Under the pieces are notes generated by a model. That model made no database searches, was not told where the DNA came from, and was given only the letters and a program-made list of their open reading frames with translations. A stretch of 64,000 nucleotides of DNA. Source: Microlunatus soli. GTDB lineage: Bacteria; Actinomycetota; Actinomycetes; Propionibacteriales; Propionibacteriaceae. A program made the translations under genes and the position numbers. The stretch lies in the NCBI RefSeq assembly GCF_900105385.1, contig NZ_LT629772.1, forward strand, positions 1,178,001-1,242,000, read 5' to 3'. Positions 1-8,425 of this stretch are shown one piece after another; within the stretch, counting starts at the first letter, position 1, and each line of letters starts with the position of its first letter.

Positions 1-930
1 TCCGACCGTGCCCCCGAGATCTTCGACGGTCCCGGTCAGGTCGGCGATCGCGGCGCGGACATCGGCCTCCACCGGCCCGCGGGCGTCCAGCCAGGCGGTG
101 ACCCGGCTCGGGATCGCGTTGACGCCGTTGGGTTCGACGTCGACCTTGCCGACGGTGGAGACGCAGCCGTGTCGTTCGGCGACCTGTCGGGCCGACTGCA
201 CCGCGGTTGCCAACGCGAGCATCGCATCGTGCCGGTCGTCGAGGCGGGTGGTGCCGGCGTGATTGGCCTCCCCCGGCAGGTCGAGTCGCCAGCGACCGTG
301 CGGCCAGATGTCGGTGCCGACCGCAACGGAAGAGTCGAGGTCGATCAGCCCGCGGCCCTGCTCGACGTGCAGCTCGACGAAGCCGGCGACCCGGCGCAGG
401 GTCTCGTCGTCGCGACCGACGTCACCGGGTGTACGGCCGGCCGATCGGAGGGCCTCGGCCATGCTGATCCCGTCGTTGTCGGTCAGCGCCAGCGCACGAT
501 CAGCGGTCATCGCACCGGTGATCACCCGGGACCCGGCGCAGGCGACACCGAACCGTGCGCCCTCCTCGTCGACGAGGTTGACCACCCCGATCGGCCGGGC
601 CGGCTCGAACCCGGCTGTCCGGAGTTGATCGATCGCGGCCAGTGCACTGATCACCCCGAGCGGACCGTCGTACGCGCCACCGTCCGGCACCGAGTCCAGA
701 TGCGAGCCGGTGACGATGCCCGGCTGCGTGTCCGGGTCACCCCACCAGGCCCACTGGTTGCCGATCCGGTCCTCGACCAGCTCCAGACCTCGGAGCCGGC
801 ACTCGCCGGCGAACCATTCCCGCAGGGTCGCGTCCTCACCGGTCCAGGCGTAGCGGCGGTAGCCACCGCTGTGCCGGTCCCTCCCGATCGGCTGCAACGC
901 GGCCCACATCGGGTCGAAGGTGTTGTTCAT
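1..930 (-). CDS. Allantoate amidohydrolase-type M20 metallohydrolase (partial, C-terminus beyond left edge)
   Basis: The reading frame opens with ATG at 930 and runs off the left edge without a stop. It is an M20/M28-type di-metal amidohydrolase of the allantoate / N-carbamoyl-amino-acid hydrolase group: GSHLDSVPDGGAYDGPLG carries the first metal ligands, DEEGARFG the catalytic Glu, and ELHVEQG a further conserved segment. Such a gene is part of actinobacterial hut clusters, where it is thought to replace HutG/HutE in the last step from formimino- or formylglutamate to glutamate; that role is inferred from position only. It follows the NCS1 permease by 16 bp, and a strong GGAGGG lies 7 nt before the ATG. 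hutI and hutF are not seen and would be expected beyond the left edge. Confidence 0.85.
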   Translation of the reverse strand, partial: MNNTFDPMWAALQPIGRDRHSGGYRRYAWTGEDATLREWFAGECRLRGLELVEDRIGNQWAWWGDPDTQPGIVTGSHLDSVPDGGAYDGPLGVISALAAIDQLRTAGFEPARPIGVVNLVDEEGARFGVACAGSRVITGAMTADRALALTDNDGISMAEALRSAGRTPGDVGRDDETLRRVAGFVELHVEQGRGLIDLDSSVAVGTDIWPHGRWRLDLPGEANHAGTTRLDDRHDAMLALATAVQSARQVAERHGCVSTVGKVDVEPNGVNAIPSRVTAWLDARGPVEADVRAAIADLTGTVEDLGGTVG

Positions 931-946
931 GATCATCCCTCCATGA

Positions 947-2389
947 TCACCGAGCGAACTGTTGATCCGACGGCGGGTTGCTGGTGCGCCTGGCCCACGG
1001 ATAGTAGATGACCGCAGTGAGCAGCAGGCCGACGATCCAGGAGATGTCCGCGCCACCCATCGCCTTGGTGATCGGACCGGTGTAGAGGGTCTGTGCCAGG
1101 AACGGGATCTGAGCCAGCACCCCGATGGCGTAGCTGATCAATGCGGTCGGGTTCCAGGAACCGTAGCGGCCGGAGCGGTCGAAGAGCGCCGGGAGGTCCA
1201 CCCGTTCTTTGCTGACCAGGTAGTAGTCGACCAGGTTGATCGCGCTCCATGGTGTGAACACCATCAACAGCAACAGCACGAAGTTCTTGAAGTTGTCCAG
1301 GAAGTCGGCGCTGGCCACCAGCGCGATGATCACCGACACCGTCAGGAACCCGAAGACACAGGCCATCCTGATCACCGGCCGGACCCGCTCCCGGCCGGTG
1401 AAGGCGGTCACCGTGGTCAGGATGGTCATCGAGCCACCGTAGGCGTTCAGAGTGTTCACCGTCAGCTTGCCGACCAGGATCACCAGATAGATGATCATGG
1501 CGATCGCTGCCGGTCCGGCCAGGGTGCCGATGAAGCCGACCTGGCTGTCCAGGAAGGTGCTCTTGGGCACCGAGGCGATCAGCGCACCCAGTGTCATCGA
1601 CCACATCGAGCCGATCACACTGCCGGCGTAGGTGGCACCGAAGGTTGTGCGCTCCGGGGTGTCGGCCGGCAGGTAGCGGGAGTAGTCGGCGACGTACGGG
1701 CCGTAGGTGAGCTGCCAGCCGGCGCCGAGCGAGATCGCCAGCAGGAAGCTGACGGCGTCGAAGTGCGGGTTGCCCAGCAGGGTCGACGGCCCGTTGTCAA
1801 GGAGGACCTTGATCGTCAGGTAGGCAAAGCCGGCGATGCCGAGCACTGTGGCGACCCGGCCGAGTGCGTGGATCCAGCGGTAGCCGAAGGCCGCGACCAC
1901 AAAGGTCAACAGTCCGAAGATGACGATCCCGATCGCGGGTGCGTCGACATGCAGCAGGGCGTTGATCGCCTGCCCGGACAGCACCGTCCCGGTCGCGGCG
2001 AAGCCCAGATACATGATGATCACCAGCACCAACGGGACGCCGGCGCCGAGCACGCCGAACTGGGCGCGGCTGCTGATCATCTGCGGCAGCCCCAGCCGCG
2101 GCCCCTGCGCCGAGTGCAACGCCATCACCGCGCCACCCAGCAGGTTGCCGATCAGCAATCCGATGATCGCCCACAGGGCGTGCGCTCCGAAGACGACGGC
2201 GAGTGCGCCGTCCACCACGGCCGTCACCTGCATGTTGGCGCCGAACCAGAGCGTGAACTGGTTGAACGGCCGGCCGTGTCGTTCGTCGGCGGGGACCGGG
2301 TCGATGCTGCGGCGTTCGACGCCACCCGGCCCCGGCCGGGTCGGTAGGCCTGTTCGTCCGGGGTCGCTGTCGGCGCTGACGGTGCCCAT
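947..2389 (-). CDS. NCS1-family nucleobase/cation symporter-like permease
   Basis: A 480-residue integral membrane protein with about twelve hydrophobic segments. The N-terminal part (NQFTLWFGANMQ) and the mid-protein motif YGPYVADYSRYLP are typical of the purine/cytosine permease (NCS1, CodB-like) family. It lies between hutU (5 bp upstream, its AGGAGGG ribosome site inside the hutU end) and the amidohydrolase, so it is very likely co-transcribed with the hut genes. I infer that it imports histidine, urocanate or a related imidazole rather than cytosine. NCS1 members also carry hydantoins and allantoin, so the substrate is not settled by sequence. Confidence 0.85.
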   Translation of the reverse strand: MGTVSADSDPGRTGLPTRPGPGGVERRSIDPVPADERHGRPFNQFTLWFGANMQVTAVVDGALAVVFGAHALWAIIGLLIGNLLGGAVMALHSAQGPRLGLPQMISSRAQFGVLGAGVPLVLVIIMYLGFAATGTVLSGQAINALLHVDAPAIGIVIFGLLTFVVAAFGYRWIHALGRVATVLGIAGFAYLTIKVLLDNGPSTLLGNPHFDAVSFLLAISLGAGWQLTYGPYVADYSRYLPADTPERTTFGATYAGSVIGSMWSMTLGALIASVPKSTFLDSQVGFIGTLAGPAAIAMIIYLVILVGKLTVNTLNAYGGSMTILTTVTAFTGRERVRPVIRMACVFGFLTVSVIIALVASADFLDNFKNFVLLLLMVFTPWSAINLVDYYLVSKERVDLPALFDRSGRYGSWNPTALISYAIGVLAQIPFLAQTLYTGPITKAMGGADISWIVGLLLTAVIYYPWARRTSNPPSDQQFAR

Positions 2390-2394
2390 CGGTT

Positions 2395-4050
2395 TCAGCC
2401 CTCCTGAAGGGGAATGCGGATCTGCTGCTCGACGGCGGTCCGCTCGGCGATCTCGTAGCCGGCGTCGACGTGCCGGATGATCCCCATCCCGGGATCGTTG
2501 GTCAACACACGTTCCAGCTTCTGTGCGGCCAGATCGGTGCCGTCGGCGAGGCTGACCTGACCGGCGTGGATCGAGCGTCCGATGCCGACCCCGCCGCCGT
2601 GATGGATCGACACCCAGTCGGCACCGGAGGCGGTGTTGATCATGGCGTTCAGCAGTGGCCAGTCGGCGATCGCGTCCGAGCCGTCGATCATGCCTTCGGT
2701 CTCCCGGTAGGGTGAGGCGACCGAACCGGTGTCCAGGTGATCGCGACCGATCACGATCGGTGCACTGATCTCGCCGGACCGGACCAGGTCGTTGAACGCC
2801 AGCCCGGCCTTGTCTCGCTCGCCCTGTCCGAGCCAGCAGATCCGGGCCGGCAAGCCCTGGAACGCGATGCGTTCCTGTGCTCCCTTGATCCAGGTGTGCA
2901 GTCGCTTGTTGTCCGGGAACAGGTCGAGCACCGCGCGATCGGTGGCGGCGATGTCCTGCGGATCTCCCGACAGGGCGGCCCAGCGGAACGGTCCCTTGCC
3001 CGCACAGAACAGTGGCCGGATGTAGGCAGGGACGAAGCCGGGGAAGGCGAAGGCCCGTTCGTAGCCGCCCTTGCGGGCCTCGTCCCGGATCGAGTTGCCA
3101 TAGTCGAACACTTCAGCACCCGCGTCACCGAATTCGACCATTGCCTGCACCTGCTTGGCCATCGAGGCCCGGGCCCGATCGGTGAACTCCTCCGGCTTGG
3201 CCTCGGCGTAGTCCCGCCAGTCGTCGAGATCGACATCCTCGGGCAGGTAGGACAGCGGATCGTGCGCGCTGGTCTGATCGGTGACGATGTCGATCGCAAC
3301 GCCACGGCGCAGCAGCTCGGGGAAGATCGTCGCTGCGTTCCCGACGACGCCGACCGACCAGCCGCGCTTCTCCTGTTTGGCTTTCAGTGCCTTGGCGATG
3401 CCGTCATCAAGATCATCGGCGACCTCGTCGAGGTAGCGGTGCTCGACCCGGCGACGCAGCCGGGATTCGTCGACGTCGATGATCAAGCAGGCACCATCGT
3501 TCAGGGTGACCGCCAGCGGCTGCGCGCCGCCCATCCCTCCGCAGCCACCGGTCAAGGTCAGAGTACCGGCCAAGGTGCCGCCGAATCGCTTCTCTGCAAC
3601 GGCGGCGAAGGTCTCGTAGGTGCCCTGCACGATCCCCTGAGTGCCGATGTAGATCCACGATCCGGCCGTCATCTGCCCGTACATGGTCAGGCCGAGCTTC
3701 TCCAGCCGCCGGAACTCGGGCCAGTTGGCCCAGTCCCCGACCAGGTTGGAGTTGGCGATCAGCACTCGCGGTGCCCACTCGTGGGTACGCATCACACCGA
3801 CCGGACGCCCGGACTGCACGAGCATGGTCTCGTCCGGTTCCAGGGTCGTCAGGGTCCGGACCATCGCGTCAAAGGATCGCCAGTCCCGGGCCGCGCGACC
3901 GGTGCCGCCGTAGACCACCAGGTCCTCGGGTCGCTCGGCGACCTCGGGGTCGAGGTTGTTCTGCAGCATTCGCAGCGGAGCCTCGGTGCTCCAGGACTTC
4001 GCCGTCAGCCGGGTCCCGCGTGGTGCGCGGACCGTCCGTGCGCCCTCCAT
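2395..4050 (-). CDS. hutU: Urocanate hydratase
   Basis: Converts urocanate to imidazolone propionate using tightly bound NAD, the second step of histidine degradation in the cytoplasm. The 551-residue length matches the family. The Gly-rich NAD segment [13 protein letters not shown] lies near residue 170 and the active-site Cys segment [10 protein letters not shown] near residue 405, as in Pseudomonas urocanase. Two in-frame ATGs exist (4056 and 4050); I chose 4050 because GAGAGGA then has a 7-nt spacing, while the upstream ATG would be almost on top of it. The gene is 79 bp downstream of hutH, separated by a short dispersed repeat, and 5 bp before the NCS1 permease. Confidence 0.96.
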   Translation of the reverse strand: MEGARTVRAPRGTRLTAKSWSTEAPLRMLQNNLDPEVAERPEDLVVYGGTGRAARDWRSFDAMVRTLTTLEPDETMLVQSGRPVGVMRTHEWAPRVLIANSNLVGDWANWPEFRRLEKLGLTMYGQMTAGSWIYIGTQGIVQGTYETFAAVAEKRFGGTLAGTLTLTGGCGGMGGAQPLAVTLNDGACLIIDVDESRLRRRVEHRYLDEVADDLDDGIAKALKAKQEKRGWSVGVVGNAATIFPELLRRGVAIDIVTDQTSAHDPLSYLPEDVDLDDWRDYAEAKPEEFTDRARASMAKQVQAMVEFGDAGAEVFDYGNSIRDEARKGGYERAFAFPGFVPAYIRPLFCAGKGPFRWAALSGDPQDIAATDRAVLDLFPDNKRLHTWIKGAQERIAFQGLPARICWLGQGERDKAGLAFNDLVRSGEISAPIVIGRDHLDTGSVASPYRETEGMIDGSDAIADWPLLNAMINTASGADWVSIHHGGGVGIGRSIHAGQVSLADGTDLAAQKLERVLTNDPGMGIIRHVDAGYEIAERTAVEQQIRIPLQEG

Positions 4051-4105
4051 GATCATTTCCTCTCGTCCGTCATTCCAACGTGTCCGACCGATCCTGGACT
4101 CACCA

Positions 4106-4128
4106 GATCCTGAGCCTGCCGAAGGACC
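4106..4128 (-). repeat. Dispersed GACAGGCTCA-type hairpin, copy 1
   Basis: Directly after the hutH stop codon the minus strand reads GGTCC-TTCGGCAGGCTCA-GGATC, a small imperfect hairpin. Related copies lie at 54585-54604 and 60550-60583, and a related inverted pair lies inside the GH2 gene (16338-16415). The element sits in the only sizeable gap of the hut operon, so it could tune the hutH/hutU ratio. Confidence 0.6.
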
Positions 4129-4129
4129 G

Positions 4130-5704
4130 TCACTTCAGCTGCCCGGTGATCGACTCCGCCGCGGCAACCACGGCACCTGAGTCGACCAGGCCGACCGCGT
4201 CCTCGATCTCCGGCGCCAGGAACCGATCCGGTCCGGGACCGGAGATCGTCCGGCGCAACTCGGCGACCACGGCAGCGGTGGCCGGCGCGGGGTCCAAGGG
4301 CGCCCGCAGGTCCAGTGCTCGGGCGGCCGTCACCAATTCGATCGCCAGCACCCTGCCCAACCCGTCGACGGCTCGGCGCAGCTTCCGGGCACCGGACCAC
4401 CCCATCGAGACGTGGTCCTCCTGCATCGCGCTGCTCGGGATCGAGTCGACCGATGCCGGTTGCGCCAATCGCTTCAGCTCCGAGACGATGCCGGCCTGGG
4501 TGTACTGCGCGATCATCTGGCCGGAATCGACGCCCGGATCATCGGCCAGGAATGGTGGCAGCCCGTTGTTGCGGGCCTTGTCCAGGAACCGGTCGGTGCG
4601 CCGCTCGCTGATGCTGGCGACGTCGGCGGCCACGATCGCCAAGAAGTCCAACACGTAAGCGACCGGCGCGCCGTGGAAGTTGCCGTTGGACTCGACTCGG
4701 CCGTCGAGGGTGACGACCGGGTTGTCGATCGCGGAAGCCAACTCTCGATCCGCGACGGTCGCCGCATGGTCGACAGTGTCCCGGGCGGCCCCGTTGACCT
4801 GCGGGGTGCAGCGCAGCGAGTAGGCGTCCTGGACCCGGGTGCACGCCTCGGGATCGCGATGCGACTCACGGATCGGGCTGCCGGCCATCACCGTACGCAG
4901 GTTGGCCGCGCTCAGCGCCTGACCCGGATGCGGTCGCAGTGCGGCAAGATCATCGGCAAATACGTCATCGGTGCCGAGCAGTGCTTCGACGCTCATCGCC
5001 GCGGTGATGTCGGCCGTGGTCAACAGCCGGCGCAGGTCGGTGATCGCCAAGATCAACATGCCCAGCATGCCGTCGGTACCGTTGATCAGCGCCAGCCCTT
5101 CCTTCTCGGCCAGCGCGACCGGCTCGATGCCGTGCCGCCGCAGGGCCGTCGCCCCGTCGACGAGCTCGCCGTCGGCGTCACGGGCCCGCCCCTCCCCGGT
5201 GATCACCAGCGCACAATGCGCCAGCGGCGCCAGATCGCCGGAACAACCGAGCGAGCCGTACTCATGGACGACGGGGGTGATGCCTGCGTTGAGCACCGCT
5301 GCATAGGTCTCGGCGACGACGGGGCGGACCCCGGTGCGCCCGGTGGTGAGGGTGGACAGCCGGAGCAACATCATCGCCCGGACGACCTCGCGTTCCACCT
5401 CGGGACCCGAGCCGGCTGCATGGGAGCGGATCAGGCTGCGCTGCAGTTGCGCCCGCCGTTCGGTCGGGATGTGCCGGGTTGCCAGGGCGCCGAATCCGGT
5501 CGAGACGCCGTAGTGCGGGATCGTGTCGACGGCGAGGTTCTCGACGACCGCGCGGCTCTCTTCCATTGCCCGCCGGGCGTCGGCGCCGATGCTGATCGCC
5601 GCACCGTGCCGTGCGACGGCGACGACCTCGGCGAAGGTCACCGGACCGACGCCGACCTCGACGCCGCTGCGATCCTCGGCGCTGTCACGTGGCTGAAGTC
5701 CCAT
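4130..5704 (-). CDS. hutH: Histidine ammonia-lyase
   Basis: Deaminates L-histidine to trans-urocanate, the first step of histidine catabolism. At 524 residues it is full length for the family. Conserved Tyr lies in HYGVSTGFG (about residue 65). The electrophilic MIO cofactor site reads [14 protein letters not shown] (residues 151-164), so the tripeptide is Cys-Ser-Gly (154-156) instead of the textbook Ala-Ser-Gly; the modified Ser is kept. From memory, related actinobacterial enzymes share the Cys variant. The ATG at 5704 has no clear ribosome site; the first 15 residues are poorly conserved, so a slightly later start is possible. The gene is divergent from an IclR regulator and leads the hut operon. 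Confidence 0.95.
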   Translation of the reverse strand: MGLQPRDSAEDRSGVEVGVGPVTFAEVVAVARHGAAISIGADARRAMEESRAVVENLAVDTIPHYGVSTGFGALATRHIPTERRAQLQRSLIRSHAAGSGPEVEREVVRAMMLLRLSTLTTGRTGVRPVVAETYAAVLNAGITPVVHEYGSLGCSGDLAPLAHCALVITGEGRARDADGELVDGATALRRHGIEPVALAEKEGLALINGTDGMLGMLILAITDLRRLLTTADITAAMSVEALLGTDDVFADDLAALRPHPGQALSAANLRTVMAGSPIRESHRDPEACTRVQDAYSLRCTPQVNGAARDTVDHAATVADRELASAIDNPVVTLDGRVESNGNFHGAPVAYVLDFLAIVAADVASISERRTDRFLDKARNNGLPPFLADDPGVDSGQMIAQYTQAGIVSELKRLAQPASVDSIPSSAMQEDHVSMGWSGARKLRRAVDGLGRVLAIELVTAARALDLRAPLDPAPATAAVVAELRRTISGPGPDRFLAPEIEDAVGLVDSGAVVAAAESITGQLK

Positions 5705-5756
5705 GGCGGTATTACAGCCCGACCCGAGCGACCGGCGGGAGGGGCGTCACGGCATA

Positions 5757-5778
5757 GTTGTCTCAAATACGAGACAAC
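5757..5778. promoter_or_regulatory. Dyad operator between hutH and the IclR regulator (candidate HutR site)
   Basis: A perfect 8-bp inverted repeat GTTGTCTC-n6-GAGACAAC (spacer AAATAC) lies 53 bp from the hutH ATG and 25 bp before the regulator ATG. The core TCTCAAATACGAGA agrees at 12 of 14 positions with the HutR motif TCTGwwATwCCAGA that I recall for Corynebacterium, whose HutR is also IclR-type. It probably controls both directions. Confidence 0.75.
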
Positions 5779-5802
5779 CCTGGGTCGGGAGACGATGCCG
5801 AG

Positions 5803-6570
5803 ATGACGAACGCCGCGGCCGCAGCCCATGCCTTGGCGGTGCTGCGCCTGTTGGCCCAACACGCCGAGCCGCTGCCGGCGGCGATGATCGCCCGCGAGCT
5901 CGAACTGCCCCGCTCGTCGACCTATCACCTGCTGCGGGTGCTGCGCGATGCCGGCTTCGTCAGCCATCTCGGTGACGACAGGCGGTGGGGACTCGGGATC
6001 GGTGCGTACGAGTTGGGTTCGGCCTACTCGCGGCAGGCGCCACTGCAGCGGATCGCCCGACCGGTCGTTCGTGGCCTGGTCGACAGCACCGCGCACACCG
6101 CCCATCTGGTGATCCTGCACGGCAACGACGTGCTCTACGTGATCGAGGAACGGGCACCCGGCCGGGCGTCGTTGGTGACCGACGTCGGGGTCCGGCTGCC
6201 GGCCCAGCTGACAGCTTCGGGGCTGGCCGTGCTGGCAGCACTGCCCGCCCGACAGGTCCGCGCGCTGTACAGCTCGCCCGACGACTTCGTCGTCCGGCGT
6301 GGTGGGGGTCCGCAGAGCCTGTCGGCGTTGCGTTCGGAGCTGTCCGAGGTCCGCCGCCGCGGTCATGCGACCGAGCAGGGCAGGGTGACTCCCGGGTTGT
6401 CGTCGATCGGTGCGGCCGTGCTGGACCACACCGATCATCCGGTTGCCGGGATCGCGGTCACCTATCCGTACGGGGCGCTGACCGTCGGTGAACAGGACGC
6501 GATGATCACGGCCGTCAGGACGGCGGCGATCGAGCTGAGCAGACGACTCGGACGCCGGGACGACTCGTAA
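5803..6570 (+). CDS. IclR-family transcriptional regulator (candidate HutR)
   Basis: A 255-residue IclR-type regulator. The N-terminal winged helix (HALAVLRLLAQHAEPLPAAM to RSSTYHLLRVLRDAGFV, about residues 8-50) is followed by the IclR effector domain, with a region VNSxAHTAHL-like (VDSTAHTAHLVILHG) and the typical GLSSIGAAVLDH and GIAVTYPYG stretches. I chose the ATG at 5803 because an upstream TTG frame would run through the dyad operator. It is transcribed away from hutH, which suggests it controls the hut operon and itself, probably in response to histidine or urocanate. Confidence 0.88.
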   Translation: MTNAAAAAHALAVLRLLAQHAEPLPAAMIARELELPRSSTYHLLRVLRDAGFVSHLGDDRRWGLGIGAYELGSAYSRQAPLQRIARPVVRGLVDSTAHTAHLVILHGNDVLYVIEERAPGRASLVTDVGVRLPAQLTASGLAVLAALPARQVRALYSSPDDFVVRRGGGPQSLSALRSELSEVRRRGHATEQGRVTPGLSSIGAAVLDHTDHPVAGIAVTYPYGALTVGEQDAMITAVRTAAIELSRRLGRRDDS

Positions 6571-6771
6571 CGACCCGATAACGAACGCGATCACCCCACC
6601 GTCGGAGCCGTTATCGTCCGTCTCGGCCCGCCGTCGACCGAGAGACCGCCGATCGCCCGATGCCTGGAGCTGAAGATGCTCGACCGCGATCCGTGCGCCG
6701 AGGTCCGACCGCCGCGCCGAACCAGCGACCCCGTGCGGACTACCTGCCGCCGAACGAGACGAGGATGATCG

Positions 6772-7698
6772 ATGACCGAACAGCTGCTGAACCGACGCAG
6801 GTTGTTGATCAACACCGGCTTCGCTGCAGCGGGAGGAGCGGTCCTCGGCACCGGCGCAGTCTCCACGTTGCCGGTCGCCGTCGCGTACGGGCAGCCGAGG
6901 GCGACGTCGCCGATCTCGGTGGCCTATGTCGAGGTGAACAACCATCATCTGCGCCAGGTCGCCGACTATGCGTTGGCGACGACGGGCGCACCGGTGTTCG
7001 ACCTGGGAATCATCTTCGCCGCCAACATCAACTACGACGGCGAGCGGGCCTACCTGTTCTGCAATCCGCAGGTGCAGGCGACGCTGGACAACGCAACAAC
7101 CGAGATCAAGCCCCTGCAGGACAAGGGGATCAAGGTGCTGCTCTCGGTGCTCGGCAATCATCAGGGCGCCGGCTTCGCCAATTTCCCCGACCGGGCATCG
7201 GCCGCCGCGTTCGCCGACCAGTTGGCCGCGATCGTCGAGCAGTACGGTCTGGACGGGATCGATTTCGACGACGAGTACGCCGAGTACGGCGTCGGCGGCA
7301 CGGGTCAGCCGAACGACTTCTCCTTCGTCTACCTGGTCTCGGCGCTGCGCGAGAGGTTGCCGGACAAGATCATCACCTTGTACTACATCGGGCCGTCGTC
7401 GACCCGCTTGTCCTTCGACGGCGTGAACGTCGGTGACCTGATCGACTACAGCTGGAATCCGTACTACGGCAGTTGGCTGGTGCCGGACGTGCCCGGGCTC
7501 TCGCCGGCCGAACTCGGCCCGGCAGCGGTCGCCATCGCCGACACGGACACCACGACGGCAGCCGCGCTCGCCCGCCGCACGCTGAACGAAGGGTACGGCG
7601 TCTATCTGACCTACAACCTGCCCGACACCGACGTCCATGACTATCTGTCGACCTTCACCCAACCGCTCTACGGCAGTGACGCCAACTACCTGGGCTGA
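6772..7698 (+). CDS. Exported GH18 endo-beta-N-acetylglucosaminidase, EndoH-like
   Basis: A 308-residue secreted enzyme. The N-terminus has a twin-arginine signal (NRRRLLINTGFAAAGGAVL, residues 8-26), so export as a folded protein by Tat is likely. The catalytic GH18 motif DGIDFDDE (residues 161-168) contains the acid/base Glu, and the surrounding fold pattern matches EndoH-type enzymes that cut the chitobiose core of N-glycans; chitinase activity is the alternative. GAGG sits 5 nt before the ATG. The gene is alone; the stop codon overlaps the first base of a 161-bp inverted-repeat element. Confidence 0.85.
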   Translation: MTEQLLNRRRLLINTGFAAAGGAVLGTGAVSTLPVAVAYGQPRATSPISVAYVEVNNHHLRQVADYALATTGAPVFDLGIIFAANINYDGERAYLFCNPQVQATLDNATTEIKPLQDKGIKVLLSVLGNHQGAGFANFPDRASAAAFADQLAAIVEQYGLDGIDFDDEYAEYGVGGTGQPNDFSFVYLVSALRERLPDKIITLYYIGPSSTRLSFDGVNVGDLIDYSWNPYYGSWLVPDVPGLSPAELGPAAVAIADTDTTTAAALARRTLNEGYGVYLTYNLPDTDVHDYLSTFTQPLYGSDANYLG

Positions 7699-7858
7699 GC
7701 CTGGATCCGCCGATTTCCGGCTACTGCGCGACCCCATCCGGGCACATCGGCGGCGTTGCCGCCGCCTCAACGGTCAACCAGACCGCCCTCTCGGCGGCGC
7801 CTTGCCGATGCACCCGCCTGGTGCCGCTCGCTACACCGCAAATCGGTGGATCCAGGCT
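7698..7858. repeat. 161-bp long imperfect palindrome (MITE- or terminator-like)
   Basis: The ends AGCCTGGATCCGCCGATTT (7698-7716) and AAATCGGTGGATCCAGGCT (7840-7858) are inverted repeats of 19 bp with one mismatch. Complementarity continues with gaps far inward, so the whole element could fold into one hairpin. An 8-bp direct repeat GGCTGAGC spans both ends (7693-7700, 7855-7862). It lies between the convergent EndoH-like and kinase genes, where it could act as a two-way terminator. Confidence 0.75.
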
Positions 7859-7888
7859 GAGCTGTCAGCCGAGAAGGCAGCGGACCGA

Positions 7889-8425
7889 TCAGTCGTCGGG
7901 GCCGATGTCGCGAACGAGCCGCCGATTGATCTTCTCCAGAACGGTCGCCCGGGGCGTGTTCGGCTGGACCCGGATCGCATCCTCGTCGGCAGCCGGCGGC
8001 TCGAAGGATCCCAGGTGATCGGCCAGCACCTCATCGGTGAGGTCGCCGCGGGTGGGAGTGGCGCGATTGGCCGCCAGCCGTTCCATGATCACCGGTATTG
8101 GCGTGTCGACGTACACGAGGGCGAGGCTGGACCGTGACGACGTTGCCAGTTCTCGCCAGCCGTCGCGCAGGAACCGCGGCGAACTGGTGTCATCGACGAT
8201 CACGGTGTGGCCGGAGTCGAGCGCATCCCCGACTCTGTGTCGAGCGATCTCGTTGGTGTGTGCCCATTCCTCGAGCGGGATCCCATCGCCGCCCCACAGC
8301 CCGCGCTCGGCATTGATCTCATCCAGGGACACGACCACTCCCGGCAATGCGTCGGCCAGCCATGCCGCCGTCCTGCTCTTTCCGGAGAACGAGCGTCCAC
8401 AGAGCACGATCAGGCGTCGGTTCAT
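7889..8425 (-). CDS. P-loop kinase-like ATPase (AAA_33 / chloramphenicol phosphotransferase-like)
   Basis: A 178-residue single-domain P-loop protein. The Walker A GRSFSGKS lies at residues 10-17; SLDEINAERGLWGG looks like a Walker B/substrate segment, and the rest follows the small zeta-toxin/chloramphenicol-phosphotransferase kinase fold. Its start overlaps the stop of the upstream aminoglycoside-phosphotransferase-like gene as ATGA, so the two are translationally coupled. The substrate is unknown; phosphorylation of a small molecule or drug is a fair guess. There is no antitoxin-like partner, so a toxin role is unlikely. Confidence 0.75.
   Translation of the reverse strand: MNRRLIVLCGRSFSGKSRTAAWLADALPGVVVSLDEINAERGLWGGDGIPLEEWAHTNEIARHRVGDALDSGHTVIVDDTSSPRFLRDGWRELATSSRSSLALVYVDTPIPVIMERLAANRATPTRGDLTDEVLADHLGSFEPPAADEDAIRVQPNTPRATVLEKINRRLVRDIGPDD

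Noticed and set aside
962-2347. Long open frame opposite the NCS1 permease
   Set aside because: It is the GC-skewed mirror of a clear gene, rich in His, Asp, Gln and Arg, without any domain. The same applies to long frames opposite hutU (2737-4113), across 5638-7770 and 9425-11977, and opposite the ABC genes (31114-32454).
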